Source of the DNA: Streptococcus infantis | GTDB lineage: Bacteria > Bacillota > Bacilli > Lactobacillales > Streptococcaceae | Reading direction: 5' to 3' | Length of the DNA: 64,000 bases | Assembly (NCBI RefSeq): GCF_000960085.1 | Contig: NZ_JYGT01000008.1 | Span: 62,001 to 126,000 of the forward strand | In this document: positions 1-11,342 of the stretch, piece after piece | Layout: each line of letters opens with the position of its first letter | How positions within the stretch are numbered: position 1 is the first letter of the stretch | Translations under genes and position numbers: made by a program | Notes under the pieces: generated by a model | What the model saw: the letters and a program-made list of their open reading frames with translations, nothing else | What the model was told of the DNA's origin: nothing | The model's database searches: none

Positions 1-1896
1 ATTTGATTCTTTTTTAGCGGGTTTCAAGCGGCGTTTGATTTTCCAGATACTTGCCCCCAAAGCTGGCAAGGTAAAGGTCAAAGTCTGCTCATAATCCTTC
101 CATAATCCTTCTTGAGTTTGAACAGTTTGATTGTGTTCTTTCCAAACACCTCCCCATTGTTCCAACTCTGTATTCCAAATTTCTTCATACACACCTGCAA
201 CTGGTAGTCCAATTGTGAAATCAGGACGTTCAACCGGTGCCATATTAAAGACACAGACTAGCATCTCACCTTTCTTTCCTTTACGAATAAAGGAAAGAAC
301 ACTCTGATCTCTATTATCTGCATCGATAATTTCAATTCCATCATAGCTTGTATCAATTTCCCAAAGACAACGGTGTTCCTTATAAAGTTGATTCAACTGA
401 GATGTGAAGTATTTCATCTTGGCATTCATTGGATCTTCAAGGTTTGACCATTCTAATTGCTCTTCTGATTTCCACTCTAAGAATTGACCGAATTCGCTAC
501 CCATAAAGAGCAATTTCTTACCAGGGTGACAAATTTGATAAGTATAAAGATTTCTAAGGCCTGCAAATTGATTATAGCGATCCCCCCACATCTTATGCAT
601 CATACTCTTCTTACCATGTACAACCTCATCATGTGAGAATGGTAGGAGATAATTTTCATTAAATACATACATAAAACTGAAGGTTACAAGGTTAAAATCA
701 TACTTGCGGTAAATTGGATCTTCTTCGTAGAAACGTAAGATATCATTCATCCAGCCCATGTTCCACTTGTAGTCAAATCCAAGACCACCCATCTCTTTCG
801 GACCTGTTATTTTAGTTGCCGAAGAGCTTTCTTCTGCAATCATCATGACATCAGGGTGAGCTAGCTTAATAACAGTATTTAAACGTTGAAGGAAATAATA
901 GCCTTCGTAGTTAAGATTTCCACCGTCTTTATTTGGTGTCCAAGGTGCATTATCATAATCAAGATAAAGGATATTACTTACGGCATCTACACGGATACCA
1001 TCTAAATGATAAAAATCAATCCAGAACTTAATGCTAGAAATTAGGAAAGATTGTACTTCGTTTTTCCCTAAGTCGAAGTTTAATGCCCCCCAACCATAGT
1101 TATGAGCTTTGTTATGGTCTTGATATTCAAAAGTCGGAGTTCCATCATAGTAGGCTAAGGAATCATCATTGATTGTGAAGTGACCTGGAACCCAGTCCAC
1201 GATAACACCTATATTGTTTAAGTGACACTCCTCAACAAAGTCTTGAAACTCTTCTGGTCTTCCGTAAGAATGTTCTAAACCGAAATATCCCATAAGTTGA
1301 TAACCCCAACTCAAACCTAGCGGGTGAGCCATCAAAGGCATAAACTCAATATGAGTGTAGTTCATTTCAACTAAGTAAGGAATCAACTCTTCTTTTAATT
1401 GAGCAAAACTATATGGAGTTCCATCTGGATTTCGTTTCCACGAACCAGCGTGTGCTTCGTAAATATTAACTGGCCTTTCGAAGAATCCCAAACGTTTTCT
1501 ACGAGCTAACCAAAGTCCATCCTTCCATTTCTTTTCTGGAATTTCTGTTAGAACAGCCCCTGTACCTGGACGTACTTCATACCGAACAGCTAAAGGATCA
1601 ATCTTCATAAGCTGATGACCGTTAGCCCGTGTGATATGATATTTATAAATCTGACCTTCTTGGGCAAAAGTTGTAAAAACTTCCCAAACTCCAGATTCGT
1701 TTCGAACCATAGGGATTTGATTTTCAACCCAATTCGTGAAATCACCGACTAGATGAACAGCCTGCGCATTTGGAGCCCAAACTCGGAATGTGTAACCCCA
1801 TTCCCCGTCTTTCTCCTCACGATGTGCGCCCAAATAGTGCTGAAGATGGAAATTTTCGCCTGTTGTAAAAGTTCTTAAAGCTTCTAATGTATCCAT
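1..1896 (-). CDS. glgB: 1,4-alpha-glucan branching enzyme (partial, C-terminus cut by window edge)
   Basis: Makes alpha-1,6 branches in glycogen by moving a cut alpha-1,4 chain to a C6 hydroxyl. All 632 codons from the ATG at 1896 to base 1 are open with no stop, so only about ten C-terminal residues should be missing if the protein has the family length near 640. An N-terminal CBM48-type module ([15 protein letters not shown], about residues 33-47) precedes the GH13 barrel. The GH13 triad is visible as Asp304 (GIRVDAV), Glu355 (IAEES) and Asp423 (SHDEVVHG). It has its own promoter with a cre site just past the start point. It probably begins a glycogen operon continuing beyond base 1; that is inference. 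Confidence 0.95.
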   Translation of the reverse strand, partial: MDTLEALRTFTTGENFHLQHYLGAHREEKDGEWGYTFRVWAPNAQAVHLVGDFTNWVENQIPMVRNESGVWEVFTTFAQEGQIYKYHITRANGHQLMKIDPLAVRYEVRPGTGAVLTEIPEKKWKDGLWLARRKRLGFFERPVNIYEAHAGSWKRNPDGTPYSFAQLKEELIPYLVEMNYTHIEFMPLMAHPLGLSWGYQLMGYFGLEHSYGRPEEFQDFVEECHLNNIGVIVDWVPGHFTINDDSLAYYDGTPTFEYQDHNKAHNYGWGALNFDLGKNEVQSFLISSIKFWIDFYHLDGIRVDAVSNILYLDYDNAPWTPNKDGGNLNYEGYYFLQRLNTVIKLAHPDVMMIAEESSSATKITGPKEMGGLGFDYKWNMGWMNDILRFYEEDPIYRKYDFNLVTFSFMYVFNENYLLPFSHDEVVHGKKSMMHKMWGDRYNQFAGLRNLYTYQICHPGKKLLFMGSEFGQFLEWKSEEQLEWSNLEDPMNAKMKYFTSQLNQLYKEHRCLWEIDTSYDGIEIIDADNRDQSVLSFIRKGKKGEMLVCVFNMAPVERPDFTIGLPVAGVYEEIWNTELEQWGGVWKEHNQTVQTQEGLWKDYEQTLTFTLPALGASIWKIKRRLKPAKKESN

Positions 1897-1911
1897 AAAT
1901 CCCCCTTTATA

Positions 1912-1927
1912 TTGTAAGCGTTTTCTA
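1912..1927 (-). promoter_or_regulatory. cre site (CcpA operator) in the glgB leader
   Basis: The plus strand reads TTGTAAGCGTTTTCTA. This matches the catabolite-responsive element consensus TGNAARCGNWWWCA except near its last positions. It starts at the predicted transcription start of glgB, a roadblock position that in Firmicutes normally means CcpA repression by preferred sugars. Confidence 0.65.
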
Positions 1928-1934
1928 TATTTCT

Positions 1935-1963
1935 ATTATACTATCTTTTAAGAAAACTTTCAA
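1935..1963 (-). promoter_or_regulatory. glgB promoter
   Basis: On the minus strand the -35 box TTGAAA (1958-1963), a 17-base spacer and the -10 box TATAAT (1935-1940) give a predicted start near 1928. The leader is about 32 nt and carries a GGGGGA ribosome site. Confidence 0.75.
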
Positions 1964-2271
1964 CCAATTTCCGAATTATCATAAATATTTTTTAGAAAAT
2001 CTTCAAGTAATTATCTTGACATTTCTTAAATTTTCAGTATTTATTGATATTCTACCTTGATAAAAGTTTTTGAATCATTAAATCACTTACAATATTTTTT
2101 TCAATGCTAATTTTGCAAAATAGATACTTAAAAAACTTAACGTTATTTTCATGAATCAAACTTTTTGTTCGGATAAAGTATCTTAAGTACAATTTTATCA
2201 AATTTTCTGAAATTTTCAACTATTTTTGGTAATATTCCCATATTTTTTATTAGGACAAATTTATATATAAA
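1964..2271. other. AT-rich gene-free stretch between glgB and pulA
   Basis: About 300 bases of very AT-rich sequence lie between the glgB promoter and the pulA terminator. I see no ORF with a ribosome site and no RNA gene. The only recognisable word is a CodY-like box at 2201-2215. Confidence 0.5.
2201..2215 (+). promoter_or_regulatory. CodY-box-like sequence
   Basis: AATTTTCTGAAATTT matches the CodY consensus AATTTTCWGAAAATT at 14 of 15 positions. It lies about 240 bases upstream of the glgB -35 and downstream of pulA, so no promoter obviously uses it. In sequence this AT-rich it may be chance. Confidence 0.3.
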
Positions 2272-2297
2272 AAAACTCAAGATTAATCTTGAGTTTT
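2272..2297 (-). terminator. terminator downstream of pulA
   Basis: A perfect 26-base palindrome (AAAACTCAAGATT and its complement) lies just after the pulA stop, with an A/T run on both sides. It is a Rho-independent terminator that could work in both directions. Confidence 0.8.
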
Positions 2298-2303
2298 ATT
2301 TTT

Positions 2304-4586
2304 TTAAACTAAAACATTCATGACTGCTACACTCACATTATCAAGAGTGTTTTCTTGGTTTGAACGACTATTAGTGATTCGCATTTCAAGGTTTCCCGCA
2401 TTTTCATAATAGTGGGATTCTCCTTTAGCATTAAAGACCACTAAGTAATGCTCGTCATCTTCCTGAATTTCATAGACAATCCATCCACTATTTTCAATAG
2501 CTGTGTGAACAAAGACGTGACGGTATACTTCCTCGTATGTAGGGTATGAAAAGGCACTACTCTTTGTTTTAAGACCTATAATCTGACGAATAAATTCTAT
2601 GCTTTCTTGACGCTCATTGATTAAGTCCCAGTCTACCTGGTTAACGGCGTCTGGAGCATTGTAACTGTTCATGGCACGTTCGCGATCATCATGAGTCAAC
2701 TCACCGTTTTCACCTGTAGGAACCAGTTTGGTACGTCCAAACTCTTGACCAAGTTCCATAAAGGAGATACCTTGCATTAGAAGATTCATTGCAGTTGCTG
2801 TTTCTACCTTTTTCATGATACTTGCTTGGTCTTCTGTTGGATGAAGTGTCGCTAATAAATCATGCAAGTTATAGTTATCATGGGCTTCTACATAGTTGAC
2901 AACCTGGTTAGGGCTTAGATAAGAGCCTAGTTCACGACTACCAAGGATAGCTTTGGCAACAATTGGTTCAGTGGCAGCACCACTTACGAAGCCTGATTTG
3001 ATATCACCATAAACTTCAGCACCCTTAACCGCATTACGTTGATCATCATTGAAAAATCCAATATTAGGTAACTGATAGGCATTGTCTTTCTTAGCCTTAT
3101 CGTAAGGTGCTAGACCAGTACCCATATCCCAACCTTCTCCATAAAGGATGATTTTAGGATCGACTTCATCCATAGCCCAACGAATCATCTGCATAGTTTT
3201 AATGTCATGGATTCCCATCAAGTCAAAGCGGAAACCATCGATATTAAACTCATTCACCCAATAGAGTAGTGAATCAATCATGTACTTACGAAACATTTCG
3301 TGTTCACTAGCAGTCTCGTTTCCTACACCAGTACCATTTTGATAACTTCCATCGCGGTTCATTCGGTAATAATAGTCTGGAACCGTTGTTTGGAATGGGG
3401 CATCAACAGTTGAAAACGTATGGTTGTACACCACATCCATAATGACGCCAATTCCAGCATCATGATAAGCTTGAATCATCGTCTTCAAATCGCGGATGAC
3501 TTGACCTGGATCATTTGGATTCGTAGACATGCTGGTTTCTGGTGCATTGTAATTTTGTGGATCATAACCCCAGTTGTAGGTCACATTTCCATCTGCATCA
3601 TACTCTTTGTGACGATCAGCAATTGGTTGCAGTTGAACATAGTTCACACCAAGTTCTTTGATGTAGTCAAATGCAGTAGACTGACCATATTTGTTGACAG
3701 TTCCAGTTTGGGCAGCACCTAAGAAAGTACCTCTTAATTCTGGAGCAACACCTGAAGTTTCAGACTTAGTCAAGTCACGAATGTGCATTTCGTAAACAAC
3801 AGCTTGACAAGGATTTTCCAATCGCCAAGTTGCTTCCGTTCCATTCTTAACTTCAAAACCTTCAACTTGACGTTCTTTTTCTGAAAGGATTGCTGAACGT
3901 TTGCCATTTGGACTTGTCGCAATGGTATATGGATCGCGGGTCAATGATTGATGATGTGGAAAATCAATCTGATATTGATAGGCACGACCTGCAAGACTTT
4001 CAGGAATTGTCAAATTCCAAACGCCAATTGTATTATCCTTGTGACTATAGGAATAACTATTTCCACGTTTCATCTCATACGTTTTTAGGATAGGAGCGTC
4101 ATTGCTTGCTGATTCATAGACTACAACTTGTACAGTTGTTGCTGTTGGCGACCAAAGTTTAAAGCTTGTTTCTTCTTCGGAAACCTTGCATCCCAGTTCT
4201 CCTTGGTAACCCCAGTGGTGATCAAAGCTAGCACTGTTAATCGCTTTATCAAAAGCAAATGGATTTTGATCTTTATAGTGTGGACTTGCAATAGCTGGAT
4301 TTTCAGAATAATAAACAGTGTCATCTCCATCTAAAATCCAAACTTCCGTTAGAAGTGGATAATAATTAAATCGGATAGGGTATTCTTTGGTAACTCCATC
4401 TTTTTCAACTGTAAACACCATTTGTTCAAGAGGTGTTTCACTTGATTGAGTAAATGACAACTTCTCTCCAAAGTATTCTTCCTCTTTAACAAATTCTACT
4501 GAATCAGCTGACCCCTTACTAAAGTTGCAATTCTGATATGCTCCATCCTTACGATGATAATGAATAAGTACAGGATAATTGTACAT
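2304..4586 (-). CDS. pulA: type I pullulanase (intracellular debranching enzyme)
   Basis: Hydrolyses alpha-1,6 links in pullulan, glycogen or limit dextrins, so it acts opposite to the branching enzyme encoded next door. The 760-residue protein has an N-terminal beta-rich region, a CBM48-like region and a GH13 barrel with the type I signature YNWGYDP. Catalytic residues are Asp455 (GFRFDLM), Glu484 (YGEGWDMG) and Asp570 (EAHDNYN). There is no signal peptide and no LPXTG anchor, which separates it from the large surface pullulanase of streptococci. ATG with AGGGAG upstream. It lies 107 bases after ligA with no clear terminator between them, so cotranscription is possible. Confidence 0.95.
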   Translation of the reverse strand: MYNYPVLIHYHRKDGAYQNCNFSKGSADSVEFVKEEEYFGEKLSFTQSSETPLEQMVFTVEKDGVTKEYPIRFNYYPLLTEVWILDGDDTVYYSENPAIASPHYKDQNPFAFDKAINSASFDHHWGYQGELGCKVSEEETSFKLWSPTATTVQVVVYESASNDAPILKTYEMKRGNSYSYSHKDNTIGVWNLTIPESLAGRAYQYQIDFPHHQSLTRDPYTIATSPNGKRSAILSEKERQVEGFEVKNGTEATWRLENPCQAVVYEMHIRDLTKSETSGVAPELRGTFLGAAQTGTVNKYGQSTAFDYIKELGVNYVQLQPIADRHKEYDADGNVTYNWGYDPQNYNAPETSMSTNPNDPGQVIRDLKTMIQAYHDAGIGVIMDVVYNHTFSTVDAPFQTTVPDYYYRMNRDGSYQNGTGVGNETASEHEMFRKYMIDSLLYWVNEFNIDGFRFDLMGIHDIKTMQMIRWAMDEVDPKIILYGEGWDMGTGLAPYDKAKKDNAYQLPNIGFFNDDQRNAVKGAEVYGDIKSGFVSGAATEPIVAKAILGSRELGSYLSPNQVVNYVEAHDNYNLHDLLATLHPTEDQASIMKKVETATAMNLLMQGISFMELGQEFGRTKLVPTGENGELTHDDRERAMNSYNAPDAVNQVDWDLINERQESIEFIRQIIGLKTKSSAFSYPTYEEVYRHVFVHTAIENSGWIVYEIQEDDEHYLVVFNAKGESHYYENAGNLEMRITNSRSNQENTLDNVSVAVMNVLV

Positions 4587-4693
4587 AGTTCTCCCTAATT
4601 TCTAATTGTTAAATTTTTATAAAAAATAGTATCTTTTTTTCTCGTTGAACACAGGAATCTAAACTGTTCATATAAGCTAGTAGTGTATATTGT

Positions 4694-6688
<1,995 letters not shown>

Positions 6689-6708
6689 TACTCAAGCTCT
6701 AAAAAAGA

Positions 6709-6740
6709 AAATGAGAAGGATATTTCTATCCTTCTCATTT
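6709..6740 (-). terminator. terminator of xpt-pbuX
   Basis: The inverted repeat AAATGAGAAGGATA...TATCCTTCTCATTT directly after pbuX is followed on the minus strand by a T-rich run. It separates the purine operon from ligA. Confidence 0.85.
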
Positions 6741-6744
6741 ATTT

Positions 6745-8004
6745 TTATTTTTTACGGTTCAAAATAGCGTTCAAAATGATGGCCACTGTACTTGCAATGA
6801 CGATACCATTTGAGAAGAACATTTGTAATTCAGTCGGTAAAGTATTGAAGAGATTGCTTCCGTTCAATCCAACCCCAGCAGAAATAGACACTGCTGCAAT
6901 GAGGAAATTATGTTCATTGTGCTCAAAGTCTACACGAGCCAAGATTTGCATCCCTTGGAGAGACACGAAACCGAACATGACGAGCATAGCTCCACCTAGA
7001 ACAGGACTAGGAATAATCTGTGCCAAGGCTCCAAACTTAGGCAAGAGACCGAGCAAGATGAGGAATCCTGCTGCGTAGTAGATTGGTAGACGTGTACGAA
7101 TACCTGAAAGTTTCACCAAACCTACGTTTTGTGAAAATCCTGTATAAGGGAAGGTATTGAAAAGTCCACCAAGTAAAACAGCGAGACCTTCAGCACGATA
7201 ACCATTACGAAGACGAGTGCTATCAATTGGATCTTTAGTAATATCAGAAAGAGCAAGATATACACCTGTTGATTCTACCATTGATACAGTAGCGATGATA
7301 CACATCATGACAACAGATGAAATCTCAAATTGTGGAGCACCGAAGTAGAATGGAGTTGGGATATGAACAAGTGGAGCTTCTGCTACTGGAGAAAAATCAA
7401 CCAAGCCCATAGTTGCAGCGATAATCGTACCGGCAATCAAACCAATCAATATCGAAATAGATTTGATAAATCCTTTTGTAAAGATATTAACCAAAAGAAT
7501 AATGAGAACAGTAAGCATTGCCAAGGCTAAACTTTGACCGGTTGGTTTTTCTACGTTATTTCCCATATTTCCAATAGCAACTGGAATCAAGGTCAATCCG
7601 ATAGTTGTGATAACAGAACCAGTTACGATAGCAGGGAACAGATTGGCAACCTTAGAAAAGATACCTGAAATCAGGATGACATAAATCCCTGATGCAATCA
7701 AGGCTCCAAACATAGCACCACTACCATGACTCTGACCAATCATGATAAGAGGAGCAACAGACTGGAAGGCTACACCAAGAACAATAGGCAAACCAACACC
7801 GAAGTGTTTATTGAGTTGTAATTGTAAGAGAGTTGCAACCCCACACATAAAGATATCTGTTGAGATAAGGTAGGTCAACTGTTGAGCTGAATACCCCAAA
7901 GCACTTGCAATCATGATTGGTACTAGGATTGAACCTGAATACATGGCTAGCAAGTGTTGCAAACCAAGAACGGCCGCCTGTGAGTGTTTTTCTTGTTGTT
8001 TCAT
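6745..8004 (-). CDS. pbuX: xanthine permease, NCS2 family
   Basis: Membrane transporter for xanthine uptake by the nucleobase:cation symporter 2 family. The 419-residue protein is almost entirely hydrophobic, with about 12-14 predicted membrane segments and the family motif GFSQNVG following NTFPYT. Its ATG overlaps the xpt stop codon by one base (TAATG), so translation is coupled. It is controlled with xpt by the upstream purine riboswitch. Substrate assignment rests on family and on pairing with xanthine phosphoribosyltransferase. Confidence 0.93.
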   Translation of the reverse strand: MKQQEKHSQAAVLGLQHLLAMYSGSILVPIMIASALGYSAQQLTYLISTDIFMCGVATLLQLQLNKHFGVGLPIVLGVAFQSVAPLIMIGQSHGSGAMFGALIASGIYVILISGIFSKVANLFPAIVTGSVITTIGLTLIPVAIGNMGNNVEKPTGQSLALAMLTVLIILLVNIFTKGFIKSISILIGLIAGTIIAATMGLVDFSPVAEAPLVHIPTPFYFGAPQFEISSVVMMCIIATVSMVESTGVYLALSDITKDPIDSTRLRNGYRAEGLAVLLGGLFNTFPYTGFSQNVGLVKLSGIRTRLPIYYAAGFLILLGLLPKFGALAQIIPSPVLGGAMLVMFGFVSLQGMQILARVDFEHNEHNFLIAAVSISAGVGLNGSNLFNTLPTELQMFFSNGIVIASTVAIILNAILNRKK

Positions 8005-8585
8005 TAGATGTCTGCCTCCTTGAAGATAACTTTTCCATTTTCAAAACGCTCTAATCGCGCTAGTGATACTACTTGATGACCTGATTTTTCTAACAGTTGA
8101 CGGCCATCTTGGAAGGATTTTTCAATCACAATTCCGATGGCTTCAACTCTAGCACCAGCTTGCTCGATAATCTGAATCAGCCCTTTAGCTGCTTGGCCAT
8201 TTGCCAAGAAATCATCGATAATCAATACTTTATCTTCAGGAGATAAGAATTTCCCTGCAATAGATACGGTACTAGTTACTTGTTTCGTGAAAGAATAAAC
8301 TTCAGCAGTCAAAATTCCTTCATTCATCGTAATATTTTTTGCCTTTTTAGCAAAAATCATAGGTACATTTAATTGCTCTGCCACATATAAGGCTGGGGCA
8401 ATCCCAGATGCTTCAATGGTTACTACTTTTGTAATGCCAGCATTTTTAAAATGCTCTGCAAAAGTACGAGCAATCTCACGCATTAACTTATAATCAACTT
8501 GGTGAGTCAAGAAGGAATCCACCTTAAGAATATTCTCAGCTAGAATATTCCCATCTTTTAAAATACGTTCCTCTAGTAATTTCAC
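8004..8585 (-). CDS. xpt: xanthine phosphoribosyltransferase
   Basis: Converts xanthine and PRPP to XMP for guanine nucleotide salvage in the cytoplasm. The 193-residue protein has the type I PRTase PRPP-binding loop [13 protein letters not shown], where most family members read DDxxATG. The start codon is GTG at 8585, supported by GGAGG seven bases upstream. It overlaps pbuX by one base. The riboswitch and its terminator hairpin occupy the 5' leader. Confidence 0.95.
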   Translation of the reverse strand: MKLLEERILKDGNILAENILKVDSFLTHQVDYKLMREIARTFAEHFKNAGITKVVTIEASGIAPALYVAEQLNVPMIFAKKAKNITMNEGILTAEVYSFTKQVTSTVSIAGKFLSPEDKVLIIDDFLANGQAAKGLIQIIEQAGARVEAIGIVIEKSFQDGRQLLEKSGHQVVSLARLERFENGKVIFKEADI

Positions 8586-8603
8586 ATTAACCTCCGAAAT
8601 AAA

Positions 8604-8628
8604 AAGGGACTTACAACGTAAGTCCCTT
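8604..8628 (-). terminator. riboswitch-controlled terminator of xpt-pbuX
   Basis: The hairpin GGGACTTAC-GTT-GTAAGTCCC followed by TTTTT lies between the aptamer and the xpt ribosome site. Its 5' arm (GGACTTAC) is complementary to GTAAGTC in the 3' strand of aptamer helix P1. Ligand binding should therefore free the arm and cause termination; without ligand the two would form an antiterminator. Confidence 0.85.
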
Positions 8629-8672
8629 GGAAAGATTGAAACAGATAGCCTGCTTCTTTTTATCTCTCTTCG

Positions 8673-8742
8673 ACTTACTCATTGTTAGGTATTTACGGTA
8701 CCTTGTAGAAACGCCACGCCTATTCATGGCATAAATAAGTAA
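8673..8742 (-). ncRNA. purine riboswitch aptamer (guanine type)
   Basis: The minus strand shows the conserved purine aptamer elements in order: P1 strand around TTACTTA, J1/2 TTTATG, P2/L2, J2/3 GTTTCTAC, P3 (AGGTA/TACCT) with loop CCGTAAA, J3/1 AACAATG and the second P1 strand GAGTAAG. The ligand-recognising position in J3/1 appears to be C, which indicates guanine, hypoxanthine or xanthine and not adenine. The aptamer begins about ten bases after the guaC stop codon. Confidence 0.9.
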
Positions 8743-8751
8743 TGATATTTT

Positions 8752-9735
8752 TTAGTGAGCATCTCCATTCCAGATAGAGTTCTTCACAATCACATAATCT
8801 ACATGTCTAAGATCAGCTACCTTTCGACCTCCAGCATAAGAAATCGAACTTTGCAAATCTTGTTCCATCTCAGTTAGGGTATCTTGTAAATGTCCTTTGG
8901 CAGGAAGAAGAATTTTCTTACCTTCAACATTCTTATAGGCACCTTTTTGGTATTCTGAAGCAGAACCATAGTATTCTTTAAATTGTTTACCATCGACTTC
9001 GACAGTTTTACCAGGGCTTTCGATATGGCCTGCAAATAAAGAACCAATCATAACCATACTTGCACCGAAGCGGATTGACTTGGCAATATCTCCGTGTGTA
9101 CGGATACCACCATCGGCAATAATCGGTTTACGAGCAGCTTTCGCACACCAGCGAAGGGCAGCTAACTGCCAACCACCAGTACCAAAACCGGTTTTGACCT
9201 TAGTGATACATACTTTACCTGGACCGATTCCGACCTTAGTAGCATCTGCACCAGCATTTTCAAGTTCACGAACAGCTTCTGGAGTACCAACGTTACCAGC
9301 GATGACAAAGGTATCTGGCAATTCTTTCTTGATGTGCTGAATCATTGAAATCACACTGTCTGCATGACCATGAGCAATATCAATAGTAATGTACTCTGGA
9401 GCATCTTCCTTTAATTGACTAACAAAGTCATACTCATAATCTTTAACACCAACAGAAATAGAAGCAATCAAGCCCTTATCATGCATGCGTTTCACAAAAG
9501 GGATGCGTCCAGCTTCATCGAAGCGATGCATGATATAGAAATAACCACCTTTTGCAAGTTGTTCAGCAACATCTTCATCTAGGATTGTTTGCATATTTGA
9601 AGGAACAACTGGTAATTTAAAGGTGTGCTTCCCGAGTGTCACTTGTGTATCGGCTTCAGCTCGGCTTTTAAGGACACACTTGTTAGGAATTAGCTGAATA
9701 TCTTCATAGTCAAAGATCGGAAATTCGTTTAACAT
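8752..9735 (-). CDS. guaC: GMP reductase
   Basis: Converts GMP to IMP and ammonia with NADPH, returning guanine nucleotides to the common purine pool. The 327-residue protein is an IMPDH/GMPR TIM barrel without CBS domains. Catalytic Cys sits in GPGKVCITK and the flavin-like loop region in [14 protein letters not shown] at 9735 gives the normal length; the ribosome site is weak (GAGA). It has its own strong promoter and a 71-nt structured leader. It lies immediately upstream of the xpt riboswitch, and I find no good promoter between them. Confidence 0.96.
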   Translation of the reverse strand: MLNEFPIFDYEDIQLIPNKCVLKSRAEADTQVTLGKHTFKLPVVPSNMQTILDEDVAEQLAKGGYFYIMHRFDEAGRIPFVKRMHDKGLIASISVGVKDYEYDFVSQLKEDAPEYITIDIAHGHADSVISMIQHIKKELPDTFVIAGNVGTPEAVRELENAGADATKVGIGPGKVCITKVKTGFGTGGWQLAALRWCAKAARKPIIADGGIRTHGDIAKSIRFGASMVMIGSLFAGHIESPGKTVEVDGKQFKEYYGSASEYQKGAYKNVEGKKILLPAKGHLQDTLTEMEQDLQSSISYAGGRKVADLRHVDYVIVKNSIWNGDAH

Positions 9736-9806
9736 TTCGATGTCTCGTTTCTTTTATAATGACCTACCTATGCTTTCGCATCACTACGCCTTTTCCGACG
9801 TTTCCT
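9736..9806 (-). promoter_or_regulatory. structured 5' leader of guaC, possible cis-regulatory RNA
   Basis: From the predicted start point the 71-nt leader has two small hairpins: CGTC/GGCG closing a loop (9787-9800) and ATGC-GAAA-GCAT with a GNRA loop (9770-9781). A conserved-looking AGGTAGGTC follows, and there is no strong ribosome site. I do not recognise it as a named riboswitch class. There is no obvious terminator hairpin, so any control would act on translation. Confidence 0.4.
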
Positions 9807-9812
9807 CTAACG

Positions 9813-9841
9813 ATTATAAACTAAGGTAAAGTTTTTGTCAA
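9813..9841 (-). promoter_or_regulatory. guaC promoter
   Basis: Consensus sigma-A promoter on the minus strand: TTGACA (9836-9841), 17-base spacer, TATAAT (9813-9818). Predicted start near 9806. Confidence 0.85.
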
Positions 9842-9864
9842 TTATTTTGAAACCTAAAATTTAT

Positions 9865-9877
9865 AACGTTCGGGTTT
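9865..9877 (-). promoter_or_regulatory. PurR-box-like sequence upstream of guaC
   Basis: The minus strand reads AAACCCGAACGTT, matching the lactococcal/streptococcal PurBox AWWWCCGAACWWT at 11 of 13 positions. It is centred about 65 bases upstream of the predicted start, close to the activating distance of PurR boxes. Confidence 0.4.
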
Positions 9878-9896
9878 TACTGATTGTTTCATTAAA

Positions 9897-9922
9897 AATA
9901 GAGAGTTTATGAACTCTCTATT
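9897..9922 (-). terminator. terminator of the leucine operon
   Basis: The inverted repeat AATAGAGAGTT...AACTCTCTATT with a following T run on the minus strand lies just after the YrdC-like gene, ending the leu transcript. Confidence 0.85.
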
Positions 9923-9934
9923 ATCTGTTTTATC

Positions 9935-10714
9935 TTAATAATACTCACCTTGACGATAATCCCATGAGTTAAAGGTATCTGATAGATGCATCATGATTTT
10001 ATCAATATCCAGTCCTTTACGGATCACAACTGGAGCTGGTGAGATTGAACGTGCTCCACCTTGTTCTGGTATGAGTTTGCCATCCTTATCAACCATAGAC
10101 ACCATCACACCTTGTTCGTATCGTGTTTCAACTGTTTTGTCTGGTTGGATAGATGCAACATAGTCGTCTGCTTCGATGACAAGATCCACTGCTCCTTCGA
10201 TACGCTCTCCGATTCCTTCAACCTTACCTCGGTTTCCTTTTCCAGACGGGTTAGCTGATGAGGCGTAAACCATCTTACCTTCTTCCCAAAGTTTGGCAGC
10301 TAATTGTTCACCAGCTTTCCCAAACTTGATAACAAAACAGCTAGTTCCACGCACATCGGTCATGAGTTCTTCACGACCATCACCGTAAGCTTTCAATTTT
10401 TCAAAGGCTTCTGGTTTCCATGGAAGGATACAACCAAGAAGAATGTCTTCATCCCAATGTTTTTGATAGAAGGCTTCAATTTCTGGGTTGAGTTGTGCTA
10501 AAGCGCGAAGTTCATCCATACTTCCACAAAGTACAACACCTGGTTTGTTACGGTTACGCTCTTTAGCTTCAAATTTGCGTTCAAGGCCTGCCTTATCGCT
10601 AGTCATGATGATGTAACCAACTTTTGTAGGGCAAACGATACATCCGCCCTCACCTTTTAAAATGTCATAGCCTTCTTGTGAAAGTGTCCCGTTCCATTGA
10701 ATGTGTTTTGTCAT
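9935..10714 (-). CDS. Sua5/YciO/YrdC-like protein, last gene of the leu operon
   Basis: Family members bind ATP and threonine or RNA; the best known make threonylcarbamoyl-AMP for tRNA t6A. This 259-residue protein keeps the opening pattern (GGCIVCPTKVGYIIM, about residues 23-37), KPGVVL and the SSANPSGKGN motif. It diverges from canonical TsaC/YwlC, and it has an extra C-terminal stretch of about 60 residues. ATG at 10714 was chosen for the AAAGGAAA ribosome site; earlier in-frame codons overlap leuD. Only 25 bases separate it from leuD, so it is the distal gene of the leucine operon. A direct role in leucine synthesis is not known. Confidence 0.75.
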   Translation of the reverse strand: MTKHIQWNGTLSQEGYDILKGEGGCIVCPTKVGYIIMTSDKAGLERKFEAKERNRNKPGVVLCGSMDELRALAQLNPEIEAFYQKHWDEDILLGCILPWKPEAFEKLKAYGDGREELMTDVRGTSCFVIKFGKAGEQLAAKLWEEGKMVYASSANPSGKGNRGKVEGIGERIEGAVDLVIEADDYVASIQPDKTVETRYEQGVMVSMVDKDGKLIPEQGGARSISPAPVVIRKGLDIDKIMMHLSDTFNSWDYRQGEYY

Positions 10715-10739
10715 AGTTCTATTTCCTTTTCTATTTTTT

Positions 10740-11333
10740 CTAATCCTGCCAGTAGGCTGGGCGTTGTTTTTCATAAGCAGCAATCAAGTCTTCATACTGC
10801 AAGGTAATACCGATATCATCCAAGCCATTTAAGAGCTTGTGTTTCCACTCGCTATCAATTTCAAAGGAGAATTCTCCAATAGGTGAGATGATTTTTTGTT
10901 GTTCCAAGTCAACCGTCACTTGATCGCTTGGTTGAAGCTGGGCGAGTTTTTCTCTAACTTCCCTAGGTTTAATAATAGGCAACATACCATTATTGAGTTC
11001 ATTATTGTAATGAATATCTCCAAAAGATCCTGCAATTACGACCTTAAAGCCGTAGTCTGCCAGTGCCCAAGCTGCGTGTTCCCTCGAAGAACCAGCCCCG
11101 AAATTATCTCCTGTGATGAGAATACTGGCTTTGCGATATTCAGGTCGGTTAAAGACAAAGTCTGGATCCTCAGCATACTGATCATCCAGATAACGCCAAG
11201 CATACATGAGGTATTTTCCAAAACCTTTCTTATCAATCAACTTGAGAAACTGTTTAGGTAGGATTTGGTCGGTATCGATATTATCATTCATAAGAGGAAC
11301 CGTTGTTCCTGTATAAACTGTAAATTTTTCCAT
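10740..11333 (-). CDS. leuD: 3-isopropylmalate dehydratase small subunit
   Basis: Partner of LeuC in the isomerisation of 2- to 3-isopropylmalate. The 197-residue protein has the aconitase swivel-domain signatures [13 protein letters not shown] near the start and [11 protein letters not shown] in the middle. This is the normal length for the family. It lies nine bases after leuC and 25 before the YrdC-like gene. Confidence 0.96.
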   Translation of the reverse strand: MEKFTVYTGTTVPLMNDNIDTDQILPKQFLKLIDKKGFGKYLMYAWRYLDDQYAEDPDFVFNRPEYRKASILITGDNFGAGSSREHAAWALADYGFKVVIAGSFGDIHYNNELNNGMLPIIKPREVREKLAQLQPSDQVTVDLEQQKIISPIGEFSFEIDSEWKHKLLNGLDDIGITLQYEDLIAAYEKQRPAYWQD

Positions 11334-11342
11334 ATCCTCTCC

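Noticed and set aside
7095..7102. Exact TACGAATA (ComX box word) on the plus strand
   Set aside because: It lies inside pbuX, on the opposite strand, with no ORF in position downstream; chance match.
9897..9922. CRISPR or repeat array
   Set aside because: Only a single inverted repeat, explained as the leu operon terminator; no spaced direct repeats found anywhere in the window.
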